Program-made: the position numbers and the translations under genes | Shown here: positions 8,730 through 16,363 of the stretch, in pieces | Layout: every line of letters starts with the position of its first letter | How positions within the stretch are numbered: position 1 is the first letter of the stretch | Notes under the pieces: generated by a model | The model's database searches: none | Told to the model about the DNA's origin: nothing | Seen by the model: only the letters and a program-made list of their open reading frames with translations | From: Streptococcus sp. zg-86 | Lineage (GTDB): Bacteria; Bacillota; Bacilli; Lactobacillales; Streptococcaceae | Assembly: GCF_017639855.1 (NCBI RefSeq) | Contig: NZ_CP072115.1 | Coordinates: forward strand, 248,001 to 312,000 | Reading direction: 5' to 3' | Length of the DNA stretch: 64,000 nucleotides

Positions 8730-9100
8730 TGCTCGTCAAAAATCAAATTCTAACGTCGTTAACTCGCCTTGCTTCAACAGTCCACTGGACTGTTGAAGGT
8801 TGGAAATAGGGATTATGAAATAATCCTCAGCTACCATTAGTTCGAACTAGTGGTTCAAAGGGGCGAGTTGCGCTCGTTCTATTTCCAGCCTTCCACAATT
8901 CTCAATTGCAAGGGGGCGAGCTACGCTCGTTCTATTTCCAGCCTTCCACAATTCTCAATTGCAAGGGGGCGAGCTACGCTCGTTCTATTTCCAGCCTTCC
9001 ACAATTCTCAATTGCAAGGGGGCGAGCTACGCTCGTTCTATTTCCAGCCTTCCACAATTCTCAATTGTGGAAGCTAATCAGACTTTGATTTTTATAGAGC
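8730..9100 (+). repeat. BOX-like element with four 53-bp tandem B modules
   Basis: The left end TGCTCGTCAAAAATCAAA abuts the TGA stop of susT2, and the right end TTTGATTTTTATAGAG is its near-inverted partner. Inside are the hairpin CAACAGTCCACTGGACTGTTG and a palindromic ATTATGAAATAAT module. Four direct repeats of 53 bp then begin near 8859, 8912, 8965 and 9018, each holding CGAGCTACGCTCG and ACAATTCTCAATTG. The last ends in the hairpin TTCCACAATTCTCAATTGTG. The frame shifts in each unit, so the 60-78-residue ORFs across it are not genes. Confidence 0.88.
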
Positions 9101-9191
9101 CTCACGGAATTTATATAAGTAAAATTGTCAATAAAATTTGGTTTTTCGATTATATCGTTAACTATTTATCAATAAAAAAGGAGTTTTTCTC

Positions 9192-10811
9192 ATGAAAATG
9201 AAAAAATGGATGAGTCTTAGTGCGACTCTATTAGCAACATCTACTTTGGTCTTGGCTGCTTGTGGTAGCAAAAATACAGCTTCAAGTCCAGATTATAAGC
9301 TTGAAAATGTTTCCTTCCCTCTAAAGGAAAAAGTGACCTTGAAATTTATCACAGGTAGTTCACCACTTGCTCCCAAAAATCCGAATGATAAATTGATTTA
9401 CCAACGTTTAGAGGAAGAAACAGGTGTCCATATTGACTGGACAAACTACTCTTCTGATTTTGGCGAAAAACGAAACTTGGATATTTCATCCGGAGATTTA
9501 CCAGATGCAATTCATAATGACGGTGCTTCTGATGTCGAATTGGTTAAATGGGCAAAACAAGGTGTGATTATTCCGGTTGAAGATCTGATTGAGAAATACA
9601 TGCCAAACTTGCAGAAGATTTTGGAAGAGAAGCCAGAATACCGTGCCTTGATGACAGCACCAGATGGTCATATCTATTCATTCCCTTGGATTGAGGAATT
9701 GGGTGACGGAAAAGAATCGATTCACTCTGTGAATGACATGGCTTGGATTAACAAAGATTGGTTGAAAAAATTAAATCTTGAAATGCCAACCACCACAGAT
9801 GAATTGGTGAAAGTGCTAGAAGCCTTCAAGACACAAGATCCAAATGGAAATGGCAAAGCTGATGAAATTCCAATGTCCTTTATCAATGCAGGCGGAAATG
9901 AAGATTTCAAACTTTTGTTTGGAGCATTTGGTATCGGGGATAACGATGATCACTTGGTCGTTGGAAATGACGGCGTGGTGGACTTTACGGCTGACAACCC
10001 AGAATATAAAGAAGGTGTAAAATTCATTCGTCAATTGCAAGAAAAAGGTTTGCTTGATCCAGAAGCCTTTGAGCAAGATTGGAACACCTATATTGCAAAA
10101 GGTGGCGAACATCAGTACGGGGTTTACTTTACATGGGATAAAGCCAACGTTTCAGGTTTTAATGATAGCTATGATGTCCTACCAGTTCTGGCAGGACCAA
10201 ACGGTAAAAAACATGTGGCTCGTACAAACGGAATGGGCTTCTCACGCGACCGTATGGTGATTACAAGTGCCAATAAAAACCTTGAATTGACAGCCAAATG
10301 GATTGATGCCCAGTATGCACCATTGCAATCTGTTCAAAATAACTGGGGTACTTATGGCGATGATACGCAACAAAATATCTTTGAATTTGACAAAGCAACA
10401 AATAGTTTGAAACACTTGCCACTTGAAGGAACAGCACCAGGAGAGCTTCGTCAGAAAACAGAAGTCGGAGGACCACTCGCTATCCTAGACAGCTACTATG
10501 GTAAAGTGACAACAAAACCAGATGACGCTGCATGGCGCTTAGATATTTTGAAGCAAACCTATGTTCCATATATGAACAATGATTCTATCTACCCACGTGT
10601 CTTCATGGAAGAAGAAGATTTGGATAAACTTGCTCAAATTGAAGCAGACATGAATGACTATATCTATCGCAAACGTGCAGAGTGGATTGTTAACGGCAAC
10701 ATCGATAAAGAATGGGATGACTATCTCAAGGAATTAGAAAAATATGGCTTGTCAGATTGGTTAGCCATCAAACAAAAATATTACGATAAATACTTAGAAA
10801 ATCAAAAATAG
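9192..10811 (+). CDS. susX: Fructo-oligosaccharide-binding lipoprotein (SusX/FusA-like)
   Basis: The 539-residue extracellular solute-binding protein has a lipoprotein signal peptide: a MKMKKWM basic start, a hydrophobic core, and lipobox LAAC with Cys at about residue 23. The mature protein should be anchored to the outer membrane face. The large size and motifs such as YSFPWIEELGDGKE and DPNGNGKADEIPMSF fit the family 1 binding proteins paired with LplB/LplC permeases. In the pneumococcal sus/fus locus the equivalent protein binds inulin-type fructo-oligosaccharides; that specificity is inferred here from gene order. An AAAAGGAG ribosome binding site precedes ATG. Confidence 0.85.
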   Translation: MKMKKWMSLSATLLATSTLVLAACGSKNTASSPDYKLENVSFPLKEKVTLKFITGSSPLAPKNPNDKLIYQRLEEETGVHIDWTNYSSDFGEKRNLDISSGDLPDAIHNDGASDVELVKWAKQGVIIPVEDLIEKYMPNLQKILEEKPEYRALMTAPDGHIYSFPWIEELGDGKESIHSVNDMAWINKDWLKKLNLEMPTTTDELVKVLEAFKTQDPNGNGKADEIPMSFINAGGNEDFKLLFGAFGIGDNDDHLVVGNDGVVDFTADNPEYKEGVKFIRQLQEKGLLDPEAFEQDWNTYIAKGGEHQYGVYFTWDKANVSGFNDSYDVLPVLAGPNGKKHVARTNGMGFSRDRMVITSANKNLELTAKWIDAQYAPLQSVQNNWGTYGDDTQQNIFEFDKATNSLKHLPLEGTAPGELRQKTEVGGPLAILDSYYGKVTTKPDDAAWRLDILKQTYVPYMNNDSIYPRVFMEEEDLDKLAQIEADMNDYIYRKRAEWIVNGNIDKEWDDYLKELEKYGLSDWLAIKQKYYDKYLENQK

Positions 10812-10830
10812 GAATAGAGAGCGAGAAAAT

Positions 10831-12195
10831 ATGGGAGACGTATTGAGTGTAACCAAAGCCAACGAGTATATTGCGGAGCATCAAGCAGAGGTGAATCCTT
10901 TGTACAAGCCTGAGGCTCACTTTACAGCGCCGATAGGTTGGATCAACGATCCGAATGGTTTGGTGTATTTCAGAGAGGAATACCATTTGTTTTACCAATA
11001 TTATCCCTACGGAACACAGTGGGGGCCAATGCACTGGGGACATGCAAAGAGTAAGGATTTGCTCCATTGGGAACATCTCCCAGTGGCCCTTGCTCCTGAT
11101 CAATCTTATGATAAGGATGGTTGCTTCTCAGGAAGTGCTATTGTCAAAGACGATGTTCTTTGGTTGATGTATACCGGTCATATTGTTAATGCAGATGGCT
11201 CTATTTCACAAGTGCAAAACATGGCTTTTTCCAAAGACGGCATTCAGTTTGAAAAATTAGACTCCAATCCAGTTGCGACAGGGGAGATGCTACCAGAAGA
11301 GCTCATTGCCAGTGATTTCCGAGACCCAAAATTATTTGAAAAAAATGGCCATTATTATGCGGTTGTTGCTGCCAAACACCGTGAGGATGTTGGGACGATT
11401 GTTCTACTTGAATCACCCGACTTAGTCAATTGGAACTTTGCTTCTATTTTCTTAAAAGGTGAGCCACATCAAGGCTTTATGTGGGAGTGTCCTGATTACT
11501 TTGAATTGGATGAGGTGTCTTGTCTAGCTATGTCACCGATGCGATATGAAAAGACCGGTCTTGACTATGCAAATATCAATTCTTCTGTCATTATGACAGG
11601 TCGTGTAGATTGGGACAAGAAGGTCTTTGAACTGGAAACAGTCAAAGAAATTGACCACGGTCATGATTTTTATGCACCTCAAAGTTTGGAAAATGCAGCT
11701 GGGGAACGCATTATGATTGCTTGGATGCAGACTTGGGGTCGGACCAATATCACGGATCAATTAGACCATAAGTGGGCTTGTGCTATGACCTTACCAAGAA
11801 AATTGAAATGGGACAACGGGGTACTTGTTCAAGAGCTTCCTGCCAGCTTGTTAGAGCAATTACCCGTCTTGTCTGAGCAAGGAGCAGTTGAAGTCGGCTA
11901 TTTCCAAGGAGATTGGAGTGGTGGAAAGGTCTTTCGATTGGGAAGCGAAGCGGACTATATCGAATTTGGTTATGATGCAGAAAGACAAGAAGTCTACATT
12001 GATCGCAGTTCATTAAAACAAGCGATTCAAGGAGAGGAAGCCTGGTCTACGGAACGCCGTGCTGTGCAAGCTGAAAATCCCCACGTATTAGTGGTTCTTG
12101 ATACAAATAGCATCGAACTCTTTGTGAATGGCGGTCAGGATAGCTTGACCAGTACCTATTTCTTGTCAGGCCAACGCCAGTTAGTTACATATTAG
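10831..12195 (+). CDS. susH: Intracellular GH32 beta-fructosidase (SusH-like)
   Basis: This 454-residue glycoside hydrolase family 32 enzyme has nucleophile D40 in GWINDPNG, the transition-state RDP at 164-166 and general acid E219 in MWEC. There is no signal peptide or anchor, so it acts in the cytosol on fructosides imported by SusT1T2X, releasing fructose and sucrose or glucose. The five-bladed propeller fills about residues 30-320 and the beta-sandwich the rest. It ends the operon, with a terminator directly after it. It is clearly different from the window's other GH32 enzyme, ScrB, which lies beside a sucrose PTS. A sucrose-6-phosphate hydrolase activity cannot be excluded. Confidence 0.88.
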   Translation: MGDVLSVTKANEYIAEHQAEVNPLYKPEAHFTAPIGWINDPNGLVYFREEYHLFYQYYPYGTQWGPMHWGHAKSKDLLHWEHLPVALAPDQSYDKDGCFSGSAIVKDDVLWLMYTGHIVNADGSISQVQNMAFSKDGIQFEKLDSNPVATGEMLPEELIASDFRDPKLFEKNGHYYAVVAAKHREDVGTIVLLESPDLVNWNFASIFLKGEPHQGFMWECPDYFELDEVSCLAMSPMRYEKTGLDYANINSSVIMTGRVDWDKKVFELETVKEIDHGHDFYAPQSLENAAGERIMIAWMQTWGRTNITDQLDHKWACAMTLPRKLKWDNGVLVQELPASLLEQLPVLSEQGAVEVGYFQGDWSGGKVFRLGSEADYIEFGYDAERQEVYIDRSSLKQAIQGEEAWSTERRAVQAENPHVLVVLDTNSIELFVNGGQDSLTSTYFLSGQRQLVTY

Positions 12196-12220
12196 AAAAA
12201 GGGGGGATTCCCTCTTTTTT
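12196..12220 (+). terminator. Terminator of the sus operon
   Basis: An A-rich GGGGGG arm and a CCCTC arm form a short stem that runs into TTTTTT, directly after the stop codon. Confidence 0.75.
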
Positions 12221-12250
12221 ATATTTCATTCAAAAATCCTGCTGTTTTCC

Positions 12251-12352
12251 TTGCTATTTCCTTGAAAGTGCGATATAATAATGTCTTGTGAGAAACCCTC
12301 ACTTACTCGTGGCTAGACCATGAGTCATTAGACCAAAAGGAGGAACATATCA
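12251..12352 (+). promoter_or_regulatory. rpsF promoter and structured leader
   Basis: TTGCTA (12251-12256) and TATAAT (12274-12279) are 17 bp apart. The leader has hairpin GTGAG/CTCAC near 12289-12303 and an 8-bp stem ACTCGTGG/CCATGAGT (12305-12325). Many bacteria autoregulate this operon by binding of the S6:S18 pair to an rpsF leader hairpin. Whether this stem is that site is a guess from its position. Confidence 0.6.
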
Positions 12353-12643
12353 ATGGCTAAATACGAAATTCTTTATATTATTCGTCCAAACATTGAAGAA
12401 GAAGCTAAAAATGCTTTGGTAGCACGCTTTGACTCTATCTTGACTGACAACGGTGCAACTGTTGTTGAATCAAAAGCATGGGAAAAACGTCGTCTTGCAT
12501 ACGAAATCAAAGATTTCCGTGAAGGACTTTACCACATCGTGAACGTTGAAGCAACTGATGACGTAGCTCTTAAAGAGTTTGACCGTCTTTCAAAAATCAA
12601 CGGCGACATTCTTCGTCATATGATTGTAAAATTAGACGCGTAA
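12353..12643 (+). CDS. rpsF: 30S ribosomal protein S6
   Basis: The 96-residue small-subunit protein pairs with S18 on 16S rRNA. The sequence MAKYEILYIIRPNIEEEAK and the YHIVNVEATDDVALKEFDRL block are typical of Firmicute S6. It heads the conserved rpsF-ssb-rpsR operon, with 11 bp to ssb. The AAGGAGGA ribosome binding site is strong. Confidence 0.96.
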   Translation: MAKYEILYIIRPNIEEEAKNALVARFDSILTDNGATVVESKAWEKRRLAYEIKDFREGLYHIVNVEATDDVALKEFDRLSKINGDILRHMIVKLDA

Positions 12644-12654
12644 GAAGGTAGATT

Positions 12655-13149
12655 ATGATAAATAATGTAGTACTAGTTGGTCGTATGACCCGTGATGCAG
12701 AACTTCGTTACACACCGTCTAATCAGGCTGTTGCGACTTTTACACTTGCGGTGAATCGCAATTTTAAAAATCAAAACGGTGAGCGAGAAGCGGATTTTAT
12801 CAATGTGGTCATCTGGCGCCAGCAAGCTGAAAATTTGGCAAACTGGGCTAAGAAAGGTGCTTTGGTGGGTATTACTGGTCGTATTCAGACTCGTAGTTAT
12901 GACAACCAGCAAGGCCAACGCGTTTATGTAACAGAAGTTGTTGCAGAAAGTTTCCAATTATTGGAAAGTCGTACTGCACGTGAAGGCCAAGGTGGAGGTT
13001 ATCAAGCAAGCAATTCATTTGCTGGTGGAAATGATTACAATACTTCCTATCAAGCGCCTGCACAATCTACACCAAACTTTGCACGCGAAGAAAGCCCATT
13101 TGGGACAACAAACCCAATGGATATTTCGGATGATGATTTACCATTCTAG
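12655..13149 (+). CDS. ssb: Single-stranded DNA-binding protein SSB
   Basis: The 164-residue protein has an N-terminal OB fold (about residues 1-105; MINNVVLVGRMTRDAELRYT), then a Gly/Gln/Asn-rich disordered linker. The acidic C-terminal tip MDISDDDLPF docks replication and repair proteins. It coats single-stranded DNA during replication, recombination and repair. The gene sits between rpsF and rpsR, as in most Firmicutes, so its synthesis is tied to that operon. It is the only SSB in the window; a competence-specific SsbB would lie elsewhere. Confidence 0.96.
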   Translation: MINNVVLVGRMTRDAELRYTPSNQAVATFTLAVNRNFKNQNGEREADFINVVIWRQQAENLANWAKKGALVGITGRIQTRSYDNQQGQRVYVTEVVAESFQLLESRTAREGQGGGYQASNSFAGGNDYNTSYQAPAQSTPNFAREESPFGTTNPMDISDDDLPF

Positions 13150-13184
13150 GTAAGGACAGATAAAAATTATAAAGGAGAAAAAAC

Positions 13185-13424
13185 ATGGCTCAACAACGTC
13201 GTGGCGGGTTCAAACGCCGTAAAAAAGTTGATTATATCGCAGCGAATAAAATTGAATATGTTGATTACAAAGATACTGAGCTTCTTAGCCGTTTCATTTC
13301 AGAACGTGGAAAAATCTTACCACGTCGCGTAACTGGAACTTCAGCTAAAAACCAACGCAAAGTAACAACAGCTATCAAACGCGCTCGCGTAATGGCACTA
13401 TTACCATTTGTAAATGAAGATTAA
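13185..13424 (+). CDS. rpsR: 30S ribosomal protein S18
   Basis: This 79-residue basic protein starts MAQQRRGGFKRRKKVDYIAA and contains KILPRRVTGTSAKNQRKVT, the S18 core that binds S6 and 16S rRNA in the platform. It has a strong AAAGGAGA ribosome binding site and ends the operon. Four terminator-like hairpins follow it. Confidence 0.96.
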   Translation: MAQQRRGGFKRRKKVDYIAANKIEYVDYKDTELLSRFISERGKILPRRVTGTSAKNQRKVTTAIKRARVMALLPFVNED

Positions 13425-13576
13425 AAAAACAACCCTTGATGGGTTGTTTTTTTCAGGTCCGGTGGGCCTCTTTTTCCCTCGCCTAGCAACTATAGAGCGA
13501 GGAAGTCCAGTGGACTGTTTTTTCACGAGCTTATAAAGTAATAAAGGCGATTCACCCTCTTAATAGGGTGTTTTTC
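13424..13576 (+). terminator. Series of four terminator hairpins after rpsR
   Basis: The first, AACAACCC/GGGTTGTT (13429-13448), ends in a long T tract. Then come AGGTCC/GGGCCT (13455-13469), AGTCC/GGACT (13504-13516) and CACCCT/AGGGTG (13553-13570), each followed by T runs. The second and third resemble the rpmB hairpins, including a CACGAGC spacer. Confidence 0.8.
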
Positions 13577-13595
13577 TCTCGGCTAGAAACGGAAG

Positions 13596-13710
13596 AGCAC
13601 GGCAGTCCTTGTCAACCTTGCGGGGGTGGGATGACAAAATCGATTTCTACGAAATCATGATTGAGTCCCACTCCCATTACGATAGATTAGGTAGTCATGT
13701 AAAACTAAAA
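13596..13710 (+). repeat. Fragment of the GAGTGGGACTC repeat, inverted
   Basis: GGGGGTGGGA and TCCCACTCCC arms enclose the hairpin GATTTCTACGAAATC and GATTGAGTCCCACTCC, the reverse complement of the block seen near 3238 and 39755. The 21 bases 13596-13616, starting AGCACGGCAGTCC, recur exactly at 14068-14088. Confidence 0.65.
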
Positions 13711-13713
13711 AAA

Positions 13714-13818
13714 CTAGCTGAAGATAATCTTGAATAATAGAGGTGTTATCAAAACAGAAAGGACTCCGACTAGAAATACAAAACATACCCACCAAAATAA
13801 TTTCTTGTCTCTTATCAT
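13714..13818 (-). CDS. Predicted 34-residue single-span membrane peptide
   Basis: The minus strand encodes a 34-residue peptide with a charged start (MIRDKK), a long hydrophobic core from about residue 7 to 33 and the C-terminal end FKIIFS. An AAGAGGA ribosome binding site lies about 5 nt before ATG. A clean promoter, TTGATT-17 bp-TATAAT, lies upstream at 13869-13897. I do not recognise the family. The full set of expression signals in an otherwise non-coding stretch is the main argument that it is real. It may be a small membrane regulator or a type I toxin-like peptide, but neither is shown. Confidence 0.5.
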   Translation of the reverse strand: MIRDKKLFWWVCFVFLVGVLSVLITPLLFKIIFS

Positions 13819-13868
13819 TGCGTCCTCTTTCTAAGTCAGACACTTCTGTAGGTGGCGCTTACAATTTG

Positions 13869-13897
13869 ATTATACGCTTTCTGTATGAGAGAATCAA
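13869..13897 (-). promoter_or_regulatory. Promoter for the 34-residue peptide
   Basis: Read on the minus strand, TTGATT (13897-13892) and TATAAT (13874-13869) are exactly 17 bp apart, placing the transcript start about 45 nt before the ATG. Confidence 0.6.
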
Positions 13898-13909
13898 ATA
13901 CTTATGTAT

Positions 13910-14082
13910 TTCAGCTTGAAGAAAAAGTCTTTTTATTGCCACCATCCTTATGTGCTTTCGGACATCAGCGACTTCCTTCGGAATTCCATGATTCATCTTC
14001 GAGTCTAAAGTCTTGAAGATGCCGAGTGACAGAAAACGTTCATCTAATAACGTTTTTTGTCACTTTTAGCACGGCAGTCCTT
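13910..14082 (-). repeat. Variant of the 280-bp repeat with a different centre
   Basis: The outer parts match 52416-52695: TTCAGCTTGAAGAAAAAGTC at the left, and CACTTTTAGCACGGC at the right. The middle is replaced by two unrelated hairpins, CATCTTC/GAAGATG and a 15-bp GTGACA...TGTCAC stem built on AACGTT arms. Confidence 0.7.
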
Positions 14083-14184
14083 GTCAACAATAAACGGTTT
14101 GGTTTACAAAAAATCATCAATAGTAGTTTAGTATTGGTCAATAAACTTTGATAAGCAGACTGACACCAATCAATTAAATTTTGC

Positions 14185-14515
14185 ACTCTTCGTTGAGAAA
14201 TAGCTTCCTAGCTTTTAAGTTTTGCAATCCTCGCTGAAACATTTGCTTCCTAACTTTTAAGTCAGACAATTTTTATTGAAAATTTCTTGCCTATGTTCTA
14301 AGTCTGGTATTCTTCGTAGAAAAATGGTTTCCTAGCTTCCAAGTTTTGCAATCTTCGCTGAAACATTTGTTCCTAACTTCTAAGTCAGACAATTTTTATT
14401 GAAAATTTCTTGCCTATGTTCTAAGTCTGGTATTCTTCGTAGAAAAATGGTTTCCTAGTTTCCAAGTTTTGGTATTTCAGAAAAATAATGGTTTTCTGAG
14501 CTTCGAGTTTGCCGT
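14185..14515. repeat. Array of degenerate ~41-bp hairpin units (124-bp higher-order period)
   Basis: About eight units follow the pattern TTCCTA-N-CTTNTAAGT, then a short A/T stem-loop such as TTTTTATTGAAAA or CTTCGTAG. Units beginning at 14204, 14246 and 14289 recur almost exactly from 14327, giving a 124-bp three-unit period. All frames have frequent stops, so it is non-coding. A related array lies at 51890-52344. Confidence 0.8.
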
Positions 14516-14566
14516 TTCGACTAGCGAGATTAAACAAGTTCTTATCTGTCGTATTTTTGGAGTAGA

Positions 14567-14613
14567 AAAAAGAGGAGACCAATCGATATCTTAGAAATCA
14601 GTTGGTCGTCCTC
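14567..14613 (-). terminator. Terminator of the corA/DUF1129 operon
   Basis: On the minus strand, arms GAGGACGACCAA and TTGGTCTCCTC pair imperfectly and are followed by TTTTTT. Confidence 0.7.
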
Positions 14614-14622
14614 CTAAATGCT

Positions 14623-15276
14623 TTATGGCATAGGCTGCATAGCGTTGCGAATGTTGTATTTTTTCTTGAGCAGGTGACGGCTACCAAAGGCTACTGCCCC
14701 TAAGATAATAGCAACTGTTGGTGTCACCGTCGGATTGATAGAGCTTGGAATCAGTGCTGCGAGGAAGAAAACAAAACTCCAGGCAAGAGTGGCCAAAACA
14801 AGAAATCCAAGTGCTTTGAGCAAGCTAGGTCGTTTGCCAGTTTTGACTTGATCGCGGTAAACGAAATGGTACATCATATACATACCTGCCCCAACTCCAA
14901 AGCCAATCAGCAAGAGGGTAATGATGCCATAGTTTGCTCCAACTCCAAAGGAATTCATGGCACCGTTGACTAGGCCGATAATGGCAAGGAGCAGAAGGCT
15001 AGAATCGAGCCACATGAGCCAAGGGTTTTCATTGAGTGGTTGTTGATCTGATTCAGCAGGACTAGCGGTCTTGCTGGCTGCCCACTCACTCGGAGCTCCA
15101 TAGATACTACGGGCAGTGACGCCTGTTTTTTGCTTTTCAAGTATCACAGGGATGATTTCTTCGAGTAATTCTTTGATTTCGGCATCTGATTTTCCAGCTT
15201 GAATCAAGTGATTGGTTGCGATGTGGATAAATTCTTGATTTTTTTTGGTCAATTCTTTCATTTCAGTAAATGACAT
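14623..15276 (-). CDS. DUF1129-family membrane protein
   Basis: The product has 217 residues. The N-terminal ~75 residues are hydrophilic and helical (MSFTEMKELTKKNQEFIHIA). They are followed by a low-complexity linker and four to five hydrophobic segments between about residues 88 and 205. It resembles the streptococcal DUF1129 proteins often found next to corA. Function is unknown. It follows corA by 18 bp on the same strand and probably shares its transcript, which suggests, without showing, a role near divalent-cation transport. Confidence 0.75.
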   Translation of the reverse strand: MSFTEMKELTKKNQEFIHIATNHLIQAGKSDAEIKELLEEIIPVILEKQKTGVTARSIYGAPSEWAASKTASPAESDQQPLNENPWLMWLDSSLLLLAIIGLVNGAMNSFGVGANYGIITLLLIGFGVGAGMYMMYHFVYRDQVKTGKRPSLLKALGFLVLATLAWSFVFFLAALIPSSINPTVTPTVAIILGAVAFGSRHLLKKKYNIRNAMQPMP

Positions 15277-15294
15277 AATAATCTCCTTGTGTGG

Positions 15295-16239
15295 TTAGAA
15301 CCATTTTTTTCGTAAAAAGTTGATGACAACAATCGCACTGAAGCAGGCTGAGATAAAGGCGATTAGCCAAAAGGCGTTGGGATGTCCACCAAAAGGCATG
15401 CCTGATTCGGGGACATTCATACCATAGGCTGAGAAAATCACTGTCGGAATATCAAGGGCCATGGTCATGAGGGCTAAGGTTTTCATAATGGTATTTTGAT
15501 TGTTGGAAATGATTGCGGCAGAAGTTTCGGTCATGGCGTATAAGACGTTGCCATAGATGTCCGCCATCTCAAGCGCCTGCTGGGTTTCAATTAAGGTATC
15601 TTCCAACAAGTCCTCGTCTTCTTCATACTTCTTCAAGGTGCTATTTCTAATTGCTAGCTTTTTGACCACTCGTTCATTGAGTTTGAGCGAGGCTTTTAAG
15701 TAGACGATAGATTTTTCCAACTCCATCATATCGATAACCTGTTCGTTTTTGGTTGCTCGGTCGATATGGGCACTAATGCGGTCTGTCTGTCGATCAATAG
15801 AACGAAGGGCTGTGATGAAGAGTTCTGCATTCCGATAGAGCAATTGGAAGACAAAGCGGGTCTTCATAAAGGTGTAAAAGTTCTTAATGCGTTGGTTAAA
15901 GAAAAAGTCAAAAAGAGTAAGGGGTTGCACGCAGGTAGTAATAACAGCATCATTGGTGACAATGATACCGAGCGGCAAGGTGATGTGGTAGCTTTTGTTG
16001 TTCCGCTCTTCATAGGTTGGAACGTCTACGATAATCAAGGTGTAGTTATCTTCTACGGTAATACGAGAGGATTCTTCCACGTCAAGAGGGGCCCTTAGGT
16101 CGGTAATATCAATATTAAATTGTTCGGCTAATTTGACAGATTCTTCCTGGGAGGGGTTGACCAAGTTAATCCAAGCCCCTGGTTCAAAGGTCTGGATTTC
16201 TTCTAAATTTGTTAATGTAGAACGAAACATTTGTTTCAT
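15295..16239 (-). CDS. corA: CorA-family magnesium transporter
   Basis: The 314-residue protein has a large cytoplasmic N-terminal domain and two C-terminal transmembrane helices (about residues 250-310). The first ends in the signature YGMN followed by VPESGMPFGG, which forms the pore mouth of CorA pentamers. It imports Mg2+ and sometimes Co2+ or Ni2+ down the membrane potential. The ribosome binding site GAGGAGGA precedes ATG. A minus-strand TATAAT lies about 45 bp upstream, in the 124-bp gap shared with divergent uvrA. Confidence 0.88.
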   Translation of the reverse strand: MKQMFRSTLTNLEEIQTFEPGAWINLVNPSQEESVKLAEQFNIDITDLRAPLDVEESSRITVEDNYTLIIVDVPTYEERNNKSYHITLPLGIIVTNDAVITTCVQPLTLFDFFFNQRIKNFYTFMKTRFVFQLLYRNAELFITALRSIDRQTDRISAHIDRATKNEQVIDMMELEKSIVYLKASLKLNERVVKKLAIRNSTLKKYEEDEDLLEDTLIETQQALEMADIYGNVLYAMTETSAAIISNNQNTIMKTLALMTMALDIPTVIFSAYGMNVPESGMPFGGHPNAFWLIAFISACFSAIVVINFLRKKWF

Positions 16240-16282
16240 ATCAAATCCTCCTCAGTTTTTTATTGCGTTAAGCGCACCCTTT

Positions 16283-16337
16283 ATTATATCAAAAAAAGCG
16301 CTCTAGCGGAAAAGTTTTTCCCAAAATATGGTATAAT
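16283..16337. promoter_or_regulatory. Divergent corA and uvrA -10 elements
   Basis: On the minus strand TATAAT lies near 16283-16288 for corA. On the plus strand an extended -10, TATGGTATAAT (16327-16337), lies 27 bp before the uvrA ATG. No good -35 is visible for uvrA, as is usual for extended -10 promoters. No LexA- or HdiR-like operator was recognised. Confidence 0.6.
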
Positions 16338-16363
16338 ATGAGATATTTTAGAAGGAAGAAAGA

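Noticed and set aside
8850..9195. Three overlapping ORFs of 60-78 codons across the 53-bp repeats
   Set aside because: The unit length is not a multiple of three, so all frames read the same repeat in rotation; no ribosome binding site, and the same modules are intergenic elsewhere.
13655..13843. 62-codon minus-strand ORF overlapping the 34-residue peptide
   Set aside because: It uses another frame with a poor start and no hydrophobic or domain logic; the 34-codon frame has the ribosome binding site.
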